Of a stretch of 64,000 nt of DNA, positions 17,453 to 27,225 are shown piece after piece; positions within the stretch are counted from its first letter, which is position 1; the number at the start of each line of letters is the position of its first letter. The notes below the pieces were generated by a model. The model worked only from the letters and a program-made list of their open reading frames with translations. It ran no database searches and was not told the DNA's origin. The translations under genes were made by a program, and so were the position numbers. Origin of the DNA: an uncultured Alphaproteobacteria bacterium (lineage in GTDB: Bacteria > Pseudomonadota > Alphaproteobacteria > JAPOUT01 > G958296285); NCBI GenBank assembly GCA_958296285.1, contig OY282459.1:124001-188000 (forward strand). The letters are read 5' to 3'.

Positions 17453-18046
17453 ATGGTTCGTCTCAACAGAATCTACACGCGCGGGGGCGATAAGGGAACG
17501 ACCTCTTTGGGAGACGGTCGGCGCGTCATGAAGACCGATCCGCGGGTGGAGGCTTATGGCGCGGTGGATGAGCTCAATGCCCATTTGGGCTCGGCGCGGC
17601 TCGCATTGGAAGAGGCGGGCGCGAAAGATTTGGCGGATAGGATCGCGCGGATTCAGAATGATCTTTTTGATTTGGGCGCGGATTTATCCGTGCCGATCAA
17701 GGAGAATGAGGAGGCGGGGTCGGTTTTGCGGATCGGGGCGGAGAGGGTTCAATGGCTGGAATCGGAGATAGACGCTTTGACGGAGATTTTGCCGCCTTTG
17801 ACCTCTTTTCTTTTGCCTGGGGGGTCTCGCGGGTCGGCGGCGCTTCATATGGCGCGGACGGTGGCGCGGCGGGCGGAGCGGCGCATATTGGCTTTGGCGG
17901 AGCGGGAGGGGGTTGTTTTGAATCTTCAGGCTTGCGTTTATATGAATCGGTTGTCGGATTATCTTTTTTGCGCGGCGCGGAAAGCGGCGGAGGGGGGGGA
18001 GATTTTGTGGCGTCCTGGCGGGGGCGAGAGGGGGGATAGGGGATAG
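17453..18046 (+). CDS. PduO-type cob(I)alamin adenosyltransferase
   Basis: Forms adenosylcobalamin from ATP and cob(I)alamin. Start at ATG 17453 (MVRLNRIYTRGGDKGTTSLG), the exact family N-terminus. Also visible: DPRVEAYGAVDELNAHLG, the ATP/cobalamin motif in LHMARTVARRAERR, and NRLSDYLFCAARKA. 197 residues. The start lies in the gap shared with argH on the other strand, so both are probably driven from there. It implies an adenosylcobalamin-dependent enzyme elsewhere in the genome. Confidence 0.93.
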   Translation: MVRLNRIYTRGGDKGTTSLGDGRRVMKTDPRVEAYGAVDELNAHLGSARLALEEAGAKDLADRIARIQNDLFDLGADLSVPIKENEEAGSVLRIGAERVQWLESEIDALTEILPPLTSFLLPGGSRGSAALHMARTVARRAERRILALAEREGVVLNLQACVYMNRLSDYLFCAARKAAEGGEILWRPGGGERGDRG

Positions 18047-18116
18047 GAATAGATGCGGGTTTTGTTTTTTTATGTTAGTTTTGGCTGATGGTTTGTTAGA
18101 GAGATGAGGATTTGTC

Positions 18117-18320
18117 ATGGCGGTTCCGAGGAAGAAGGTATCGGCTTCGCGGCGGGGCAAGCGGCGTTCTGGTCATAGGGATCGGGCGATTGTTTATGTT
18201 GAGGATCGTGAGAGTGGAGATTTGCATCGTCCGCATCATATGGTTTTGGAGACGGGGGTTTATCGTGGTCGTGTTGTGAAGGAGCCGCGGGTTCGCGTTG
18301 AGGAGTCTGAGGAGGGCTGA
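18117..18320 (+). CDS. rpmF: 50S ribosomal protein L32
   Basis: A 67-residue basic protein with the L32 pattern: [20 protein letters not shown], then [18 protein letters not shown] purine-rich GAGATGAGGA precedes the ATG. In most Alphaproteobacteria rpmF is followed by plsX-fabH; here it is followed by a modular repeat and the convergent rmuC gene. The zinc-ribbon cysteines of some L32 proteins are absent, as in the C-minus form. Confidence 0.92.
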   Translation: MAVPRKKVSASRRGKRRSGHRDRAIVYVEDRESGDLHRPHHMVLETGVYRGRVVKEPRVRVEESEEG

Positions 18321-18327
18321 CCTGCTC

Positions 18328-18645
18328 CAAAAGATAAGGGGGTGTGGGGGGGATTATCCCCCCCACGAAAACCAAGGCTGCCGAAGGCAGCCTACGAGTC
18401 GGCGGGCGTGGCGAAACGAAGCGGGCGAAGCGCGTAGCGCAAGCCCGCGAGAAAGCCCGCCGACCCCCCTGCTTACAAGAGCTCCTGCGAGCAGGGGGCG
18501 CGGGGGGTGGGTCGCATTTGCTCGCTCGCTTTGCTCGCTTCGCAAATGCTTTTTCCCCACCCCACCCCCCGCGCTTTCGGGGGGATTCCCCCCGACCCCC
18601 CCTTTCTCAAGGGGGGCAAGCCCCCCTTGACCCCCCTTCACCAGA
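18328..18645. repeat. Modular intergenic repeat, copy 5
   Basis: Fills the gap between convergent rpmF and rmuC. Modules: GGGGGGATTATCCCCCC; GGCTGCCGAAGGCAGCC; AGTCGGCGGGCG ... GCCCGCCGAC; CCCTGC-TTACAAGAGCTCCTGC-GAGCAGGGG; a long G/C stem around GGGGGGTGGG ... CCCCACCCCCC; GGGGGGATTCCCCCC; CAAGGGGGGCAAGCCCCCCT. The middle modules are nearly identical to copies 3 and 4; the outer hairpin is different. Confidence 0.9.
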
Positions 18646-18668
18646 GCAAGCCAAACCTCCACACCCCC

Positions 18669-19568
18669 TCAATCGCCGTCTATATCCCCAATCTTCCCAA
18701 CACGCCGAACTATCCTCTCCCCAATCTTCCGCATCTCATCTATCGCCCCCCGAAGATGCCCAAAATACGTCTCGCTCCTCTCTACCTCCCGATATAACTT
18801 CTCAACATCCGACCCCAACCTCCGAACATCATCCCTAATCTCATCCGCCTTCTCCGCCATCCGAACATCCCGCAAAACAGACCGAACCGTCATCAACAAC
18901 GCCATCAAGGTGCTCGGCGAAACCAAATAAACCCGCCTGCGATAACTCTCCTCCACAACCTCCAACAACGAAGCATGAATCTCCGCATAAACCGCCTCGG
19001 ACGGAACGAATAAAAGCGCAATCTCCGCCGTCTCGCCCGCCACAATATAATTCTCCCCAATGACGCCAATCTGCCTCCTCAAAGCATCGCGCATCCCGCG
19101 CCGCGCCCGCTCTTTGGAATCCTCATCCCGCGCCTCGCGGAAATCATTGAAATCCTTCAAGGGAAATTTGGAATCAATCCCAATCGGACCCGGCGGATCA
19201 TCCAACTTCAACAAACAATCCACGCGCTTGCCATTGGAAAGAACCGCCTGAAAATCAGCCATCCTCTTCGGCAGCGCCGCCAAAACAATCGCCTCCAACT
19301 GCGCCTCGCCAAAAGCGCCGCGCTGCTGAGGATTGCGGAGAATCTCCTCCAACCTCCCCGCCTGCAAAGAAAGATCGTCCAACGCCCCCAGCTTCTCGCG
19401 CACGCGCCCCATCGTCTCAGAAAGCGCCTGCGCCGCCTCCCGCGCCCCCCTCTCCTCCTCCCGCCTGTCCATCAGACGCGCGGCTAGAAAAAGCGCCGCG
19501 AAAAGCAAAGCCATCACGGCCACAAGAATGATCCAGAGCAATATCTCCGCCACAATCCCCTCATCCAT
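18669..19568 (-). CDS. rmuC: DNA recombination protein RmuC
   Basis: RmuC proteins have an N-terminal membrane anchor, a coiled coil and a PD-(D/E)XK nuclease-like domain; loss raises inversion between inverted repeats in E. coli. Here residues ~8-32 are a transmembrane helix, ~36-75 a coiled coil, followed by RGAFGEAQLEAIVLAALP, RVDCLLKLDD, GIDSKFPLKDF and ALLFVPSEAVYAEI, the diagnostic RmuC blocks. 299 residues is short for the family, mainly because the coiled coil is reduced. The link with repeat-rich DNA in this genome is only suggestive. Confidence 0.9.
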   Translation of the reverse strand: MDEGIVAEILLWIILVAVMALLFAALFLAARLMDRREEERGAREAAQALSETMGRVREKLGALDDLSLQAGRLEEILRNPQQRGAFGEAQLEAIVLAALPKRMADFQAVLSNGKRVDCLLKLDDPPGPIGIDSKFPLKDFNDFREARDEDSKERARRGMRDALRRQIGVIGENYIVAGETAEIALLFVPSEAVYAEIHASLLEVVEESYRRRVYLVSPSTLMALLMTVRSVLRDVRMAEKADEIRDDVRRLGSDVEKLYREVERSETYFGHLRGAIDEMRKIGERIVRRVGKIGDIDGD

Positions 19569-19631
19569 CTTTCATGAATCCGCCCCAGCGACTATATTAC
19601 ATCCAACGAAACGCCTCAGGAGACAAGACCG

Positions 19632-20168
19632 ATGATTCGCGACATTCTCATCGCGCCCAACCCCAAACTGAAAACAATCTCGCAGCCCGTCCGCCAAGTC
19701 GGCGCGCGCGAGCGCCGCCTCATGGACGACATGACCGAAACCATGTACGCCGCGGACGGAATCGGACTCGCCGCCATACAAATCGGAATCCCCGAAAGAA
19801 TCATCGTCATGGATCTGCGCGAAGACGAAGCGCGGAAACCTCTTTATTTCGTCAATCCGGAAATCTCGGGACAGAGCGCCAAGAAAGCCATCTACCGCGA
19901 AGGATGCCTCTCCGTCCCCGACATCTTTGAAGAGGTGGAGCGCCCCGCCGCCTGCCGCGCCCGCTTCCTAGACTATGACGGCAGCCCCCAAGAGATAGAA
20001 TGCTCCGAACTCCTCGCCACATGCCTGCAGCATGAGATGGATCATCTGAACGGCATTCTCTTCATAGATCATCTCTCGCGGCTGAAGCGCGACATGGCGC
20101 TCAAGAAACTCCGCAAGGCGAAAAAACGCGAGGAGAGCGCCCCGGAAAGACCGTCCCTCGCGCTTTGA
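19632..20168 (+). CDS. def: Peptide deformylase
   Basis: Removes the formyl group from nascent proteins. The three metal motifs are present: GIGLAAIQIG, EGCLSVP (Cys ligand) and CLQHEMDHLNGILF (two His ligands and catalytic Glu). 178 residues. A TATATT hexamer about 45 bp upstream could be the -10 of a promoter in the gap shared with rmuC, and AGGAGA precedes the ATG. First gene of def-fmt-truA-HD hydrolase, all tightly packed. Confidence 0.95.
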   Translation: MIRDILIAPNPKLKTISQPVRQVGARERRLMDDMTETMYAADGIGLAAIQIGIPERIIVMDLREDEARKPLYFVNPEISGQSAKKAIYREGCLSVPDIFEEVERPAACRARFLDYDGSPQEIECSELLATCLQHEMDHLNGILFIDHLSRLKRDMALKKLRKAKKREESAPERPSLAL

Positions 20169-20173
20169 GACCG

Positions 20174-21136
20174 ATGCGCCTTGTCTTCATGGCAAGCCCG
20201 GACTTCGCCGCGCCCGTCCTCAACGGTTTCTTGGAGAGGGGGCACGAGATCGCCGCGCTCTACACCATGCCCCGCGCCAAAAAGGGACGCGGGAAAAAGT
20301 CCCGCCCCTCGCCAATGGAAAAGCGCGGACGCGAAGCCGGCATCCCCGTCCGCGCCCCCCTCTCCCTCAAAGATGCGAGCGAAACCCGTATTTTGGAAAA
20401 GATAAAGCCTGACGCCGCGCTCGTCTTCGCCTATGGGCGCATGATTCCGCCGGAGATGCTCGCCATTCCGCCTTTGGGCTTCGTCAATCTGCATCTCTCG
20501 CTGCTGCCGCGCTGGCGGGGCGCGGCGCCTGTCGCCCGCGCCCTTTGGGCGGGCGACAAGGAGACGGGCGTCAGCGTCATGCGGATGGACGCCGGATTGG
20601 ACACAGGCCCCCTCCTCGCGCAGCGCCGAATCCCGATAGGCTTTGGCGAGGATTGCGGCGCGCTCCTCGCCAAACTCATCGCCATCGGCGGCGAGATTTT
20701 CGCCGAGACTGTGGAAGAGCTCGCGCGAGGCAAAGCGCGCGCCGCCCCCCAAGCTCAAAAGGGCGCGACCTATGCCGAAAAAATCCGAAAGGAAGAATGT
20801 CGGATAGATTGGAGCAAGCCCGCCGATTTGATCATGCGTCAGCTGATGGCGCTCTCGCCGAAACCCGGCGCATGGTGTCTGATCCCTTCCGAAAAGGGGG
20901 GCGCGCCGACGCGCCTCCGCATTCTCCGCGCCCAAAGAGAAGAAAGGGCGGGCGGCAAGGGCGGCGGCGCGGGCGGCGGGGGCGGCGAGATTTTGGAAGC
21001 GGGGGAATCGTTAAAAATCGCCTGCGGCAGAGACGCCCTCCGCATAGAGCGGGCGCAGAAGGAGGGGCGAAACGCCATGCCGATCGGCGATTTTCTCAGA
21101 GGCGCGCGCCTAAAAGCGGGCTGCCGCCTTCTCTAG
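20174..21136 (+). CDS. fmt: Methionyl-tRNA formyltransferase
   Basis: Formylates initiator Met-tRNA with 10-formyl-THF. Start taken at ATG 20174 (MRLVFMASPDFAAPVLNGFL); a TTG nine bases earlier overlaps the def stop. Catalytic region LHLSLLPRWRGAAPVARAL with the SLLP loop is intact, followed by TGVSVMRMDAGLDTGPLL. The C-terminal OB domain carries a glycine-rich insert (~residues 255-275). 320 residues. Coupled to def, a common arrangement because the two activities act in sequence. Confidence 0.94.
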   Translation: MRLVFMASPDFAAPVLNGFLERGHEIAALYTMPRAKKGRGKKSRPSPMEKRGREAGIPVRAPLSLKDASETRILEKIKPDAALVFAYGRMIPPEMLAIPPLGFVNLHLSLLPRWRGAAPVARALWAGDKETGVSVMRMDAGLDTGPLLAQRRIPIGFGEDCGALLAKLIAIGGEIFAETVEELARGKARAAPQAQKGATYAEKIRKEECRIDWSKPADLIMRQLMALSPKPGAWCLIPSEKGGAPTRLRILRAQREERAGGKGGGAGGGGGEILEAGESLKIACGRDALRIERAQKEGRNAMPIGDFLRGARLKAGCRLL

Positions 21137-21146
21137 GTCTGACAGA

Positions 21147-21902
21147 ATGCCGCGCTATAAAATCCTCCTAGAATATGACGGCAGCGCCTTCCACGGATGG
21201 CAGGCGCAGCGGGGTCATGATTCGGCGCAGGAGGCTTTGGCGCGCGCCTGCTTCGCCTACGCGCAGGAGGAGATCGTCCCTTACGGCGCCGGGCGCACCG
21301 ATTCCGGCGTCCATGCGCTGGGACAAGTCGCCCATTTGGATTTCTCGCGCGAGAAAGACCCGCGCGAAATGAAAGAGGCTTTGAACTTCCATCTCAAGCC
21401 GCAGCCGATCGTTCTGTTGGAGGCGTCTTTAGCCCCTCCGGATTTTCACGCCCGCCACAGCGCCAAAGCCAGAGCCTATCTTTACCGCATTTGGAATCGC
21501 GCCGAAGCGCTGACTTTTCAAAAGGGTCTTTTTTGGCATGTCCGCCAGCCTTTAAACATCGCGGCGATGCGGGAGGCGGCGGGGGTCTTTCTAGGGACGC
21601 ATGATTTCACGACCTTTCGCGCCGCCCATTGCCAAGCGGCGTCTCCGACCAAGACGCTGGACGCGCTGGAGATCGCCCGCCAAGGCGAGGAAATTCGGAT
21701 CGGCGCGAAAGCGCGATCCTTTCTCCATCATCAGATCAGAAGCCTCGTCGGCGCGCTCAAATATGTCGGCGAAGGCAGATGGACGGCGGAAGAGGCGCGC
21801 GCCGCGTTGGAGGCGAGAGATCGCGCGCGCTGTCCGCCAATGGCGCCGGCGCGCGGGCTTTATTTGGAGCGCGTCTTTTACGGCGAAGAGGAGACGGCAT
21901 GA
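21147..21902 (+). CDS. truA: tRNA pseudouridine(38-40) synthase
   Basis: Makes pseudouridine at positions 38-40 of tRNA anticodon arms. The catalytic Asp is in GAGRTDSGVHALGQVAHLD. N-terminal YKILLEYDGSAFHGWQAQ and the C-terminal FLHHQIRSLVGALKYVG are the other family blocks. 251 residues. Its stop overlaps the start of the next gene (ATGA). Confidence 0.95.
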   Translation: MPRYKILLEYDGSAFHGWQAQRGHDSAQEALARACFAYAQEEIVPYGAGRTDSGVHALGQVAHLDFSREKDPREMKEALNFHLKPQPIVLLEASLAPPDFHARHSAKARAYLYRIWNRAEALTFQKGLFWHVRQPLNIAAMREAAGVFLGTHDFTTFRAAHCQAASPTKTLDALEIARQGEEIRIGAKARSFLHHQIRSLVGALKYVGEGRWTAEEARAALEARDRARCPPMAPARGLYLERVFYGEEETA

Positions 21903-23152
21903 GCGAGAAGCGCATTTTGGATCCGATTCACGGTCTCATCGCTTTTGATCTCAAAGACGAGACCGACAATCTCGCTTGGGCGCTCATTCAAACCAGCGCC
22001 TTTCAGAGACTTCGGCGCATTCGGCAGTTGGGGCTTGCCGATCTCGTTTTCCCCGGCGCGACCCATACGCGCTTCACCCATTCTCTGGGCGTGTTTCATG
22101 TGGCGCGTCTGCTGCTGGCGAGGCTTCGGCGCGGCAGCCTCTCCTATGACGATGAGATGGGACGCGCCGCCGCCATCGCCGCCCTCCTTCACGATTTGGG
22201 ACACGGGCCCTTCAGCCACGTCTTTGAGAAAGCCGCGAAGATAAAGCACGAGGCATGGACGCTGCGAATCATCGCCGAAGAGGAGGAGATCGCCAAACAT
22301 TTGGAGCGGGCAGGCTTGTCGGGGCGTGTGCGCGATCTTTTTCTGCCAGGTCGCGCCTCTCCTTACGCGCAGATCGTCTCCAGCCAATTTGACGCCGATC
22401 GCTTGGACTATATGCGCCGCGATCGCTACATGACCGGCATGGGCGGCGGCGGCTTTGACTTTGACTGGCTTTTGGACTGTCTGGACGCCGATTGGGAGAA
22501 GGAAAAAATCTTCCTCAATCGCAAAGGAATCCGCAACGCCGAGGAATATCTGTTGGCGCGATATCATCTTTACATTCACGCCTATATGCATAAAGGGGTT
22601 CGGGGGGCGGAGCGCGCGCTCGCCGATTTGCTGAAGCGGGTCGGAGAATCCGATCCATTGGGAGAGAGTTTGGCTTTGGCGGCGGATGATCTTGCCGCCT
22701 ATCTGCGTCTTGACGATTCCGTTCTTTTGGGAGCGCTGCATCGTTTGCGGGAGGGGGGAGGTTCGCTTTCGCGTCTGTCGGACTCTCTTCTGTCGCGCCG
22801 CCTGCCGCGCTGCTGGGACTTGGCGGCGGAGGCTTACGCCGGCGGCGATTTTTCGGAGGGCGATCGGGAGAGGGTTTCGGCGCAGCTGGCGCTTTTCAAG
22901 ACCCGTCTGAAAGAGAGCGGGATCGGCTCTTTCTATTTGGACGAGACGCGGATTTCCGCCTATCGCCGCACAAGGGCGGGAGAGAAGGAGCGCGACACCA
23001 TATGGACGAAGGAGGGCGAGAAGGGAGAGTTGCGCGACATCCAAGAGGTCTCGTCTTTGGTGGCGGCGATGCCGGAGCATCACATTATGCGTCTTTATAG
23101 TTTTGACGAATCCCAAATAGAGGCGGCGAAAAAACTTTGGCGCGGCGGCTAA
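21899..23152 (+). CDS. HD-domain phosphohydrolase (SAMHD1/YdhJ-like)
   Basis: Metal-dependent phosphohydrolase of the dGTPase-like HD superfamily. Start at ATG 21899, overlapping truA; the longer frame upstream is the truA shadow. Landmarks: ILDPIHGLIAFD, FQRLRRIRQLGLADLVFPGA, TRFTHSLGVFH, the HD motif ALLHDLGHGPFSHVFE and SSQFDADRLDYMRRD. 417 residues. Whether it acts on dNTPs or another nucleotide cannot be told from sequence. Confidence 0.88.
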   Translation: MSEKRILDPIHGLIAFDLKDETDNLAWALIQTSAFQRLRRIRQLGLADLVFPGATHTRFTHSLGVFHVARLLLARLRRGSLSYDDEMGRAAAIAALLHDLGHGPFSHVFEKAAKIKHEAWTLRIIAEEEEIAKHLERAGLSGRVRDLFLPGRASPYAQIVSSQFDADRLDYMRRDRYMTGMGGGGFDFDWLLDCLDADWEKEKIFLNRKGIRNAEEYLLARYHLYIHAYMHKGVRGAERALADLLKRVGESDPLGESLALAADDLAAYLRLDDSVLLGALHRLREGGGSLSRLSDSLLSRRLPRCWDLAAEAYAGGDFSEGDRERVSAQLALFKTRLKESGIGSFYLDETRISAYRRTRAGEKERDTIWTKEGEKGELRDIQEVSSLVAAMPEHHIMRLYSFDESQIEAAKKLWRGG

Positions 23153-23167
23153 TCCGCCATCGCATGG

Positions 23168-25714
23168 CTAATCGGCCATCGCATGAATGAGTCGCGCCGG
23201 CGGATGGCGCAGCGCGCGAAACTCCACCGCCAAGCCAAGACAGATCGTCAGCAGGCACGCCAAGATGACAGTCCCGGCGAGCGGAAGAGGCAGAAAGATC
23301 CATTCGGCGCGCATGATCTGCGTGATGATCGCCCATGCGGCGAGCGCGCCGATGAGAATCGCCGCCGCGGCCGAGATCAATCCGAGAAGCGCATATTCCA
23401 AAAGACGCGCCAAAAGCAGCCGCCGCCTTGTCGCGCCCAGCACTTTAAAGATGACCGCCTCATAAAGTTTCCGCCGATAGCCGACCGCGATCGCGCCGGA
23501 CAGAACCAAAGCGCCCATCAAGAGCGTCAGCAGACTCGCCGCCCGCGCCGCGCCGGCGATGTTCTCCAAAATGCCCTTGACGGCGTCAATCGCGCCTCTG
23601 ACCGAAATGATCGCGATATTCGGAAAACGCTCGGCGATGGCGCGTCTCAGCGCGGCTTCCTCATCCTCATCCACGCCGAAGGCGGCGACATAGGAATGGG
23701 GCGCGTCTCGCAGCGGCGCGGGCGAAAAGACGAGGACGAAATTGATGCCCATCGATTCCCAGTCAATCCTGCGGATATTGGCGATTTTGGCGGTCATCCT
23801 GCGCCCCAAAACGCTGACGCTCAACGAATCGCCGATCCCAAGACCGAAATCGCGCGCCAATTCCTCGTCCAGCGAGAGGAGCGGCGCGCCGTCATAATCG
23901 GCGTCCCACCATCGCCCCTCCATGACAGCGCTGCCGGAAGGGGCGGCGGCGGCGTAGGTCAGTCCGCGATCGCCGCGAAGCGCCCAAGCGCTGTCGGCGG
24001 CGATCTTCGCCTCTTCGGCGCGCGCCCCGTTCAGATGGGTGATGCGTCCGCGCAAAATCGGCGTGAAAGAAAGATCGGAAAGCCCCGCTTTCTCCGCCAG
24101 CAAATCTTTGAGCGCGGCTCTCTGATCGCCTCTTATGTCGGTCAGGAAGAAGGCGGGGGCGCGGGCGGGCAGTTCTGAGCGAATCTGGCTTTGGATATTG
24201 CCGTCCACCAGAGCCACCGAAGAGAGAAGCGCCAAGCCCAGCGAAAGGGCGAGAACGATGCGCGAGGATGTCCCGCCCGGCCGCGTCAAAGAGGCGCGGA
24301 GGATTCTCCAAAGCCAGCCGCCGGCGGCGGGGAGTCTGGCGGCGGCTTTAAGGAGAATCATGGTCAATCCTTGAAGCGCCAAAATCGCGGCGGCGCAGCC
24401 CAGCAGAAAATAAAGCGCGAAGCGGCTGTCCGGCGCGGTCAGAAAAGCGAGGAGCAACAGAAGAAGCGCGAGCGCCGCCGAAAGAATCCGATAGCGCCAT
24501 GCGGGACTGGCGTCCCAATCTTGAATATGGGCGCGGAAGAGCGCGGCGGGCGGCGTCTCGCGCGCCGCCGCCAGCGGCCAAACCGAGAAGAGCAGCGCGC
24601 AGACAAAGCCGTAAAGCGCGCTCATCAATAAAGGCAGAGGGTAAAGCGCCGGAATAAGCGGCACCGGAATGCGCCCGGCCGCAAGAGCGTCCATCAGAAA
24701 AGGCGCGGCAGCCCCCGCCGCCACGCCGACCGCCACGCCGACCGCCGTCAAAATCAGAATCTGCGAGAGGTAAATCAGAAAGACCAGATCAAGACCCGCC
24801 CCCAGACATTTCAACGTGGCGATGCGGCGGAGGCGCGATTGAAGATGCGCCGAGACGGCATTGGAAACGCCAATCCCGCCAATGACGAGCGCGGCGAGCG
24901 CGCTCAAACTGAGAAAAAAGCCGATTCGCTCTATAAAATCGCGGATTTGCGGACTGCTATTCTCGCGGTCGCGGATGCGAAAGCCCTCTTCGGGAAAGCG
25001 CTGGCGCAACCGCTGCGCGAAATCGGCAAGCGAGGCGCGCGCCGCGTCCTTCAAGGCGAGGCGGTAATGATAGGCGAGGAGGCTGCCCGGCGCCGCCAAG
25101 CCCGTGGCGTCCAGCGCCTCCTGCGAGATCATCATGCGCGGCGCGTAAACGACATTGTCGGCGAGACGATCCGGCTCGGAGAGAATCCGCGCCCTCAACA
25201 CGAACTCCGCCTCGCCAATGCGAATGGACGAGCCCTCTCTCACCCCCAGCATCCGCGCGACAGAGGGATCGTAAAGCGCGCCGTAGCGCCCGTCTCTCAA
25301 AGCGAAACTCTCTGAAAGGGGCGCGGCGGGCTTCGTCTCCATGCGCCCGGCCAGAGGGTAGAGCGCATCCACCGCTTTGAGAGAAACGAGAAGAGACTCG
25401 TCTCCGGCGCGCGCCATGGCGTTCATGCGGCGGACTTCGGAGACTTGCGAGGCGAAGTCGGCGAAAAAGGCGCGGGCGGCAGGCGGCGCGGCGCGGTGCG
25501 CCAGACGCAGTTCCACATCGCCCCCCAAAATGGCGCGCCCTTCCCGCGCCATGCCGGCGTAAAGCGCTTCGGCGAAACTGCCGACCGCCGCGAGCGCCGC
25601 CGTCCCCAAAGCCAAACAGGCGAAGAAGATTCGGAAGCCCGTCAAGCGTCCGCGCATATCTTTGAGCGCGATGGCGAGCGCCAAGGGCAGCCGCTTATAA
25701 AGACGAGCGCTCAC
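23168..25714 (-). CDS. ABC transporter permease, YbbP family
   Basis: Large inner-membrane permease with two MacB/FtsX-type repeats. The start is GTG 25714, overlapping the ATPase stop (GTGA) and preceded by GGAAAGAGA; the ATG further upstream lies inside the ATPase gene. 848 residues: N-terminal helix ~25-50, a periplasmic domain, three helices (~260-380), a hydrophobic centre, a second periplasmic domain and three C-terminal helices. Substrate unknown. The ybbP-ybbA-divergent tesA order is the same as in E. coli. Confidence 0.88.
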   Translation of the reverse strand: MSARLYKRLPLALAIALKDMRGRLTGFRIFFACLALGTAALAAVGSFAEALYAGMAREGRAILGGDVELRLAHRAAPPAARAFFADFASQVSEVRRMNAMARAGDESLLVSLKAVDALYPLAGRMETKPAAPLSESFALRDGRYGALYDPSVARMLGVREGSSIRIGEAEFVLRARILSEPDRLADNVVYAPRMMISQEALDATGLAAPGSLLAYHYRLALKDAARASLADFAQRLRQRFPEEGFRIRDRENSSPQIRDFIERIGFFLSLSALAALVIGGIGVSNAVSAHLQSRLRRIATLKCLGAGLDLVFLIYLSQILILTAVGVAVGVAAGAAAPFLMDALAAGRIPVPLIPALYPLPLLMSALYGFVCALLFSVWPLAAARETPPAALFRAHIQDWDASPAWRYRILSAALALLLLLLAFLTAPDSRFALYFLLGCAAAILALQGLTMILLKAAARLPAAGGWLWRILRASLTRPGGTSSRIVLALSLGLALLSSVALVDGNIQSQIRSELPARAPAFFLTDIRGDQRAALKDLLAEKAGLSDLSFTPILRGRITHLNGARAEEAKIAADSAWALRGDRGLTYAAAAPSGSAVMEGRWWDADYDGAPLLSLDEELARDFGLGIGDSLSVSVLGRRMTAKIANIRRIDWESMGINFVLVFSPAPLRDAPHSYVAAFGVDEDEEAALRRAIAERFPNIAIISVRGAIDAVKGILENIAGAARAASLLTLLMGALVLSGAIAVGYRRKLYEAVIFKVLGATRRRLLLARLLEYALLGLISAAAAILIGALAAWAIITQIMRAEWIFLPLPLAGTVILACLLTICLGLAVEFRALRHPPARLIHAMAD

Positions 25715-26445
25715 TCTCTTTCCTCCTTTGGAGATTCGGTCAGACGCCCTTCGCGCATATGGAGGGCGCGCTGGCAATTTTTGGCGAGGGCGGCGTCATG
25801 GGTGGCGATGAGAAGCGCCGCGCCTTTCTCGCGCTGAAGTTCAAAGAGGAGGGCGGCGGCGTCCGAGGCGCGCTTTTGATCCAGATTGCCTGTCGGCTCA
25901 TCGGCGAGAATGATGGAGGGCTGCGAGATGAGGGCGCGCGCCAAAGCGACCCTCTGCTGCTCGCCGCCGGACAATTGCGCCGGATAATGAGAGAGTCTGG
26001 CGCTCAAGCCCACGCGGGCGAGAATCTCTTTCGCGCGAGCCTCCGCCTTGCGGCCGCCGATCAGTTCCAAGACGAGCGCCGTATTTTCCAAAGCCGTCAT
26101 CGTCGGGATCAGATGGAAGGATTGAAAGACGATTCCGATATGCTCTCCGCGGAAGCGCGCGCGGCTGTCTTCATTGAGGCTTGTCAGATCGCGCCCCAGC
26201 GCGCGGACATTCCCTCGGCTTGGGAGTTCCAAGCCTGCCGAGAGCATCAGGAGCGTGCTTTTTCCGGATCCCGACGGTCCGACAATCGCGACCGATTCGC
26301 CTTTCGCGACAGTCAGACGCACGCCGCGCAAAATATCCACCGTCCCTCCCGCCGAGGGAAGGCTCAGATGGACGTCTTCAAAGGCGAGAATGGGTGGCGG
26401 CACGGGCGAAGCTTGCTCTTTCGGTGGGCAGAGGATAAACCTCAT
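25711..26445 (-). CDS. ABC transporter ATP-binding protein, YbbA/LolD type
   Basis: ATPase partner of the YbbP-like permease. Walker [13 protein letters not shown]-loop in [11 protein letters not shown], signature [14 protein letters not shown], Walker [12 protein letters not shown] and H-loop in LIATHDAAL. 244 residues; the first ~18 are non-conserved, so an internal start is possible. Divergent from tesA with only ~34 bp between the annotated starts, so the promoters must overlap or lie inside the coding ends. Confidence 0.92.
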   Translation of the reverse strand: MRFILCPPKEQASPVPPPILAFEDVHLSLPSAGGTVDILRGVRLTVAKGESVAIVGPSGSGKSTLLMLSAGLELPSRGNVRALGRDLTSLNEDSRARFRGEHIGIVFQSFHLIPTMTALENTALVLELIGGRKAEARAKEILARVGLSARLSHYPAQLSGGEQQRVALARALISQPSIILADEPTGNLDQKRASDAAALLFELQREKGAALLIATHDAALAKNCQRALHMREGRLTESPKEERE

Positions 26446-26479
26446 CTCTCTTGTCTCGCAAGGGTTGAAGGAGGGCTTT

Positions 26480-27184
26480 ATGCGTTTTGGCTTATCTTTT
26501 TTGGTTTCGGCGTTTTTCTGCTTCGCCTCATTCGGGGCGGCGCGTCTTGACGCGGCGGCGGCGGGGGCGGCGGCGGCGGAGCGTCCTGTTCTCCTTATTT
26601 ACGGCGACAGTTTGAGCGCCGGCTATCGGCTCTCCGCTCAAGATGGCTTCGCGCCGCAATTGGCGCGGGCGCTTCAAGAGAAAGGATGGGACGTGGAGGT
26701 TCGCAATGCCAGCGTTTCCGGCGAGACGAGCGCAGGCGGGCGCGAGCGTCTGTCATGGACTCTCTCCTCTCTTCCGCGAGACGCGCCCCGCATCGTCATT
26801 TTGGAATTGGGCGCCAATGACGCTCTTCGCGGAAAGAATCCGCGGCGCTTGGAAAAAAATCTGGACGCGATGATCGCGCGGATGAAGGATTTGGGCATAG
26901 AGATTCTGCTTGCCGGGATGCGCGCGCCTCGCAATATGGGCGGGCGCTATCGGGAGAGTTTTGACTCTATCTATCCGCGTCTTGCCGAGAAGCATGGCAT
27001 TGTGCTTTATCCTTTTTTTCTGGAGGGGGTGGCTTTGATGCCGTCTCTCAATCTTTTGGACGGGATTCATCCGAACAAAGCGGGCGTGGCGAGGATTGTC
27101 TCCGGCATTCTGCCCTATGTGGAGAAGGCTCTGCGCCGCGCCACAGGCGCGGAGAAAAAGGACGAGCGCCGATGGTTTTGGTGA
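26480..27184 (+). CDS. tesA: GDSL-type esterase/lysophospholipase (TesA-like)
   Basis: Periplasmic SGNH hydrolase. Start at ATG 26480 with a strong AAGGAGGG site. Residues 1-33 are a signal peptide; it includes a GCGTCTTGACGC palindromic unit (ARLDAAAAGAAAAE). SGNH blocks: IYGDSLSAGY (Ser nucleophile), NASVSGETSAGG (Gly), ELGANDALRG (Asn) and DGIHPNKAG (Asp/His). 234 residues. Divergent from ybbA, as in E. coli. The Arg/Lys-rich C-terminal tail is not conserved. Confidence 0.92.
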   Translation: MRFGLSFLVSAFFCFASFGAARLDAAAAGAAAAERPVLLIYGDSLSAGYRLSAQDGFAPQLARALQEKGWDVEVRNASVSGETSAGGRERLSWTLSSLPRDAPRIVILELGANDALRGKNPRRLEKNLDAMIARMKDLGIEILLAGMRAPRNMGGRYRESFDSIYPRLAEKHGIVLYPFFLEGVALMPSLNLLDGIHPNKAGVARIVSGILPYVEKALRRATGAEKKDERRWFW

Positions 27185-27225
27185 GACATGATTCTCTCAA
27201 GAGAGGCTGAAGGGGGATTTTTCTG

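Noticed and set aside
15040-17493. 817-codon plus-strand open frame
   Set aside because: Antisense to lysA, the small lipoprotein and argH; Arg/Gly-rich translation without domain character.
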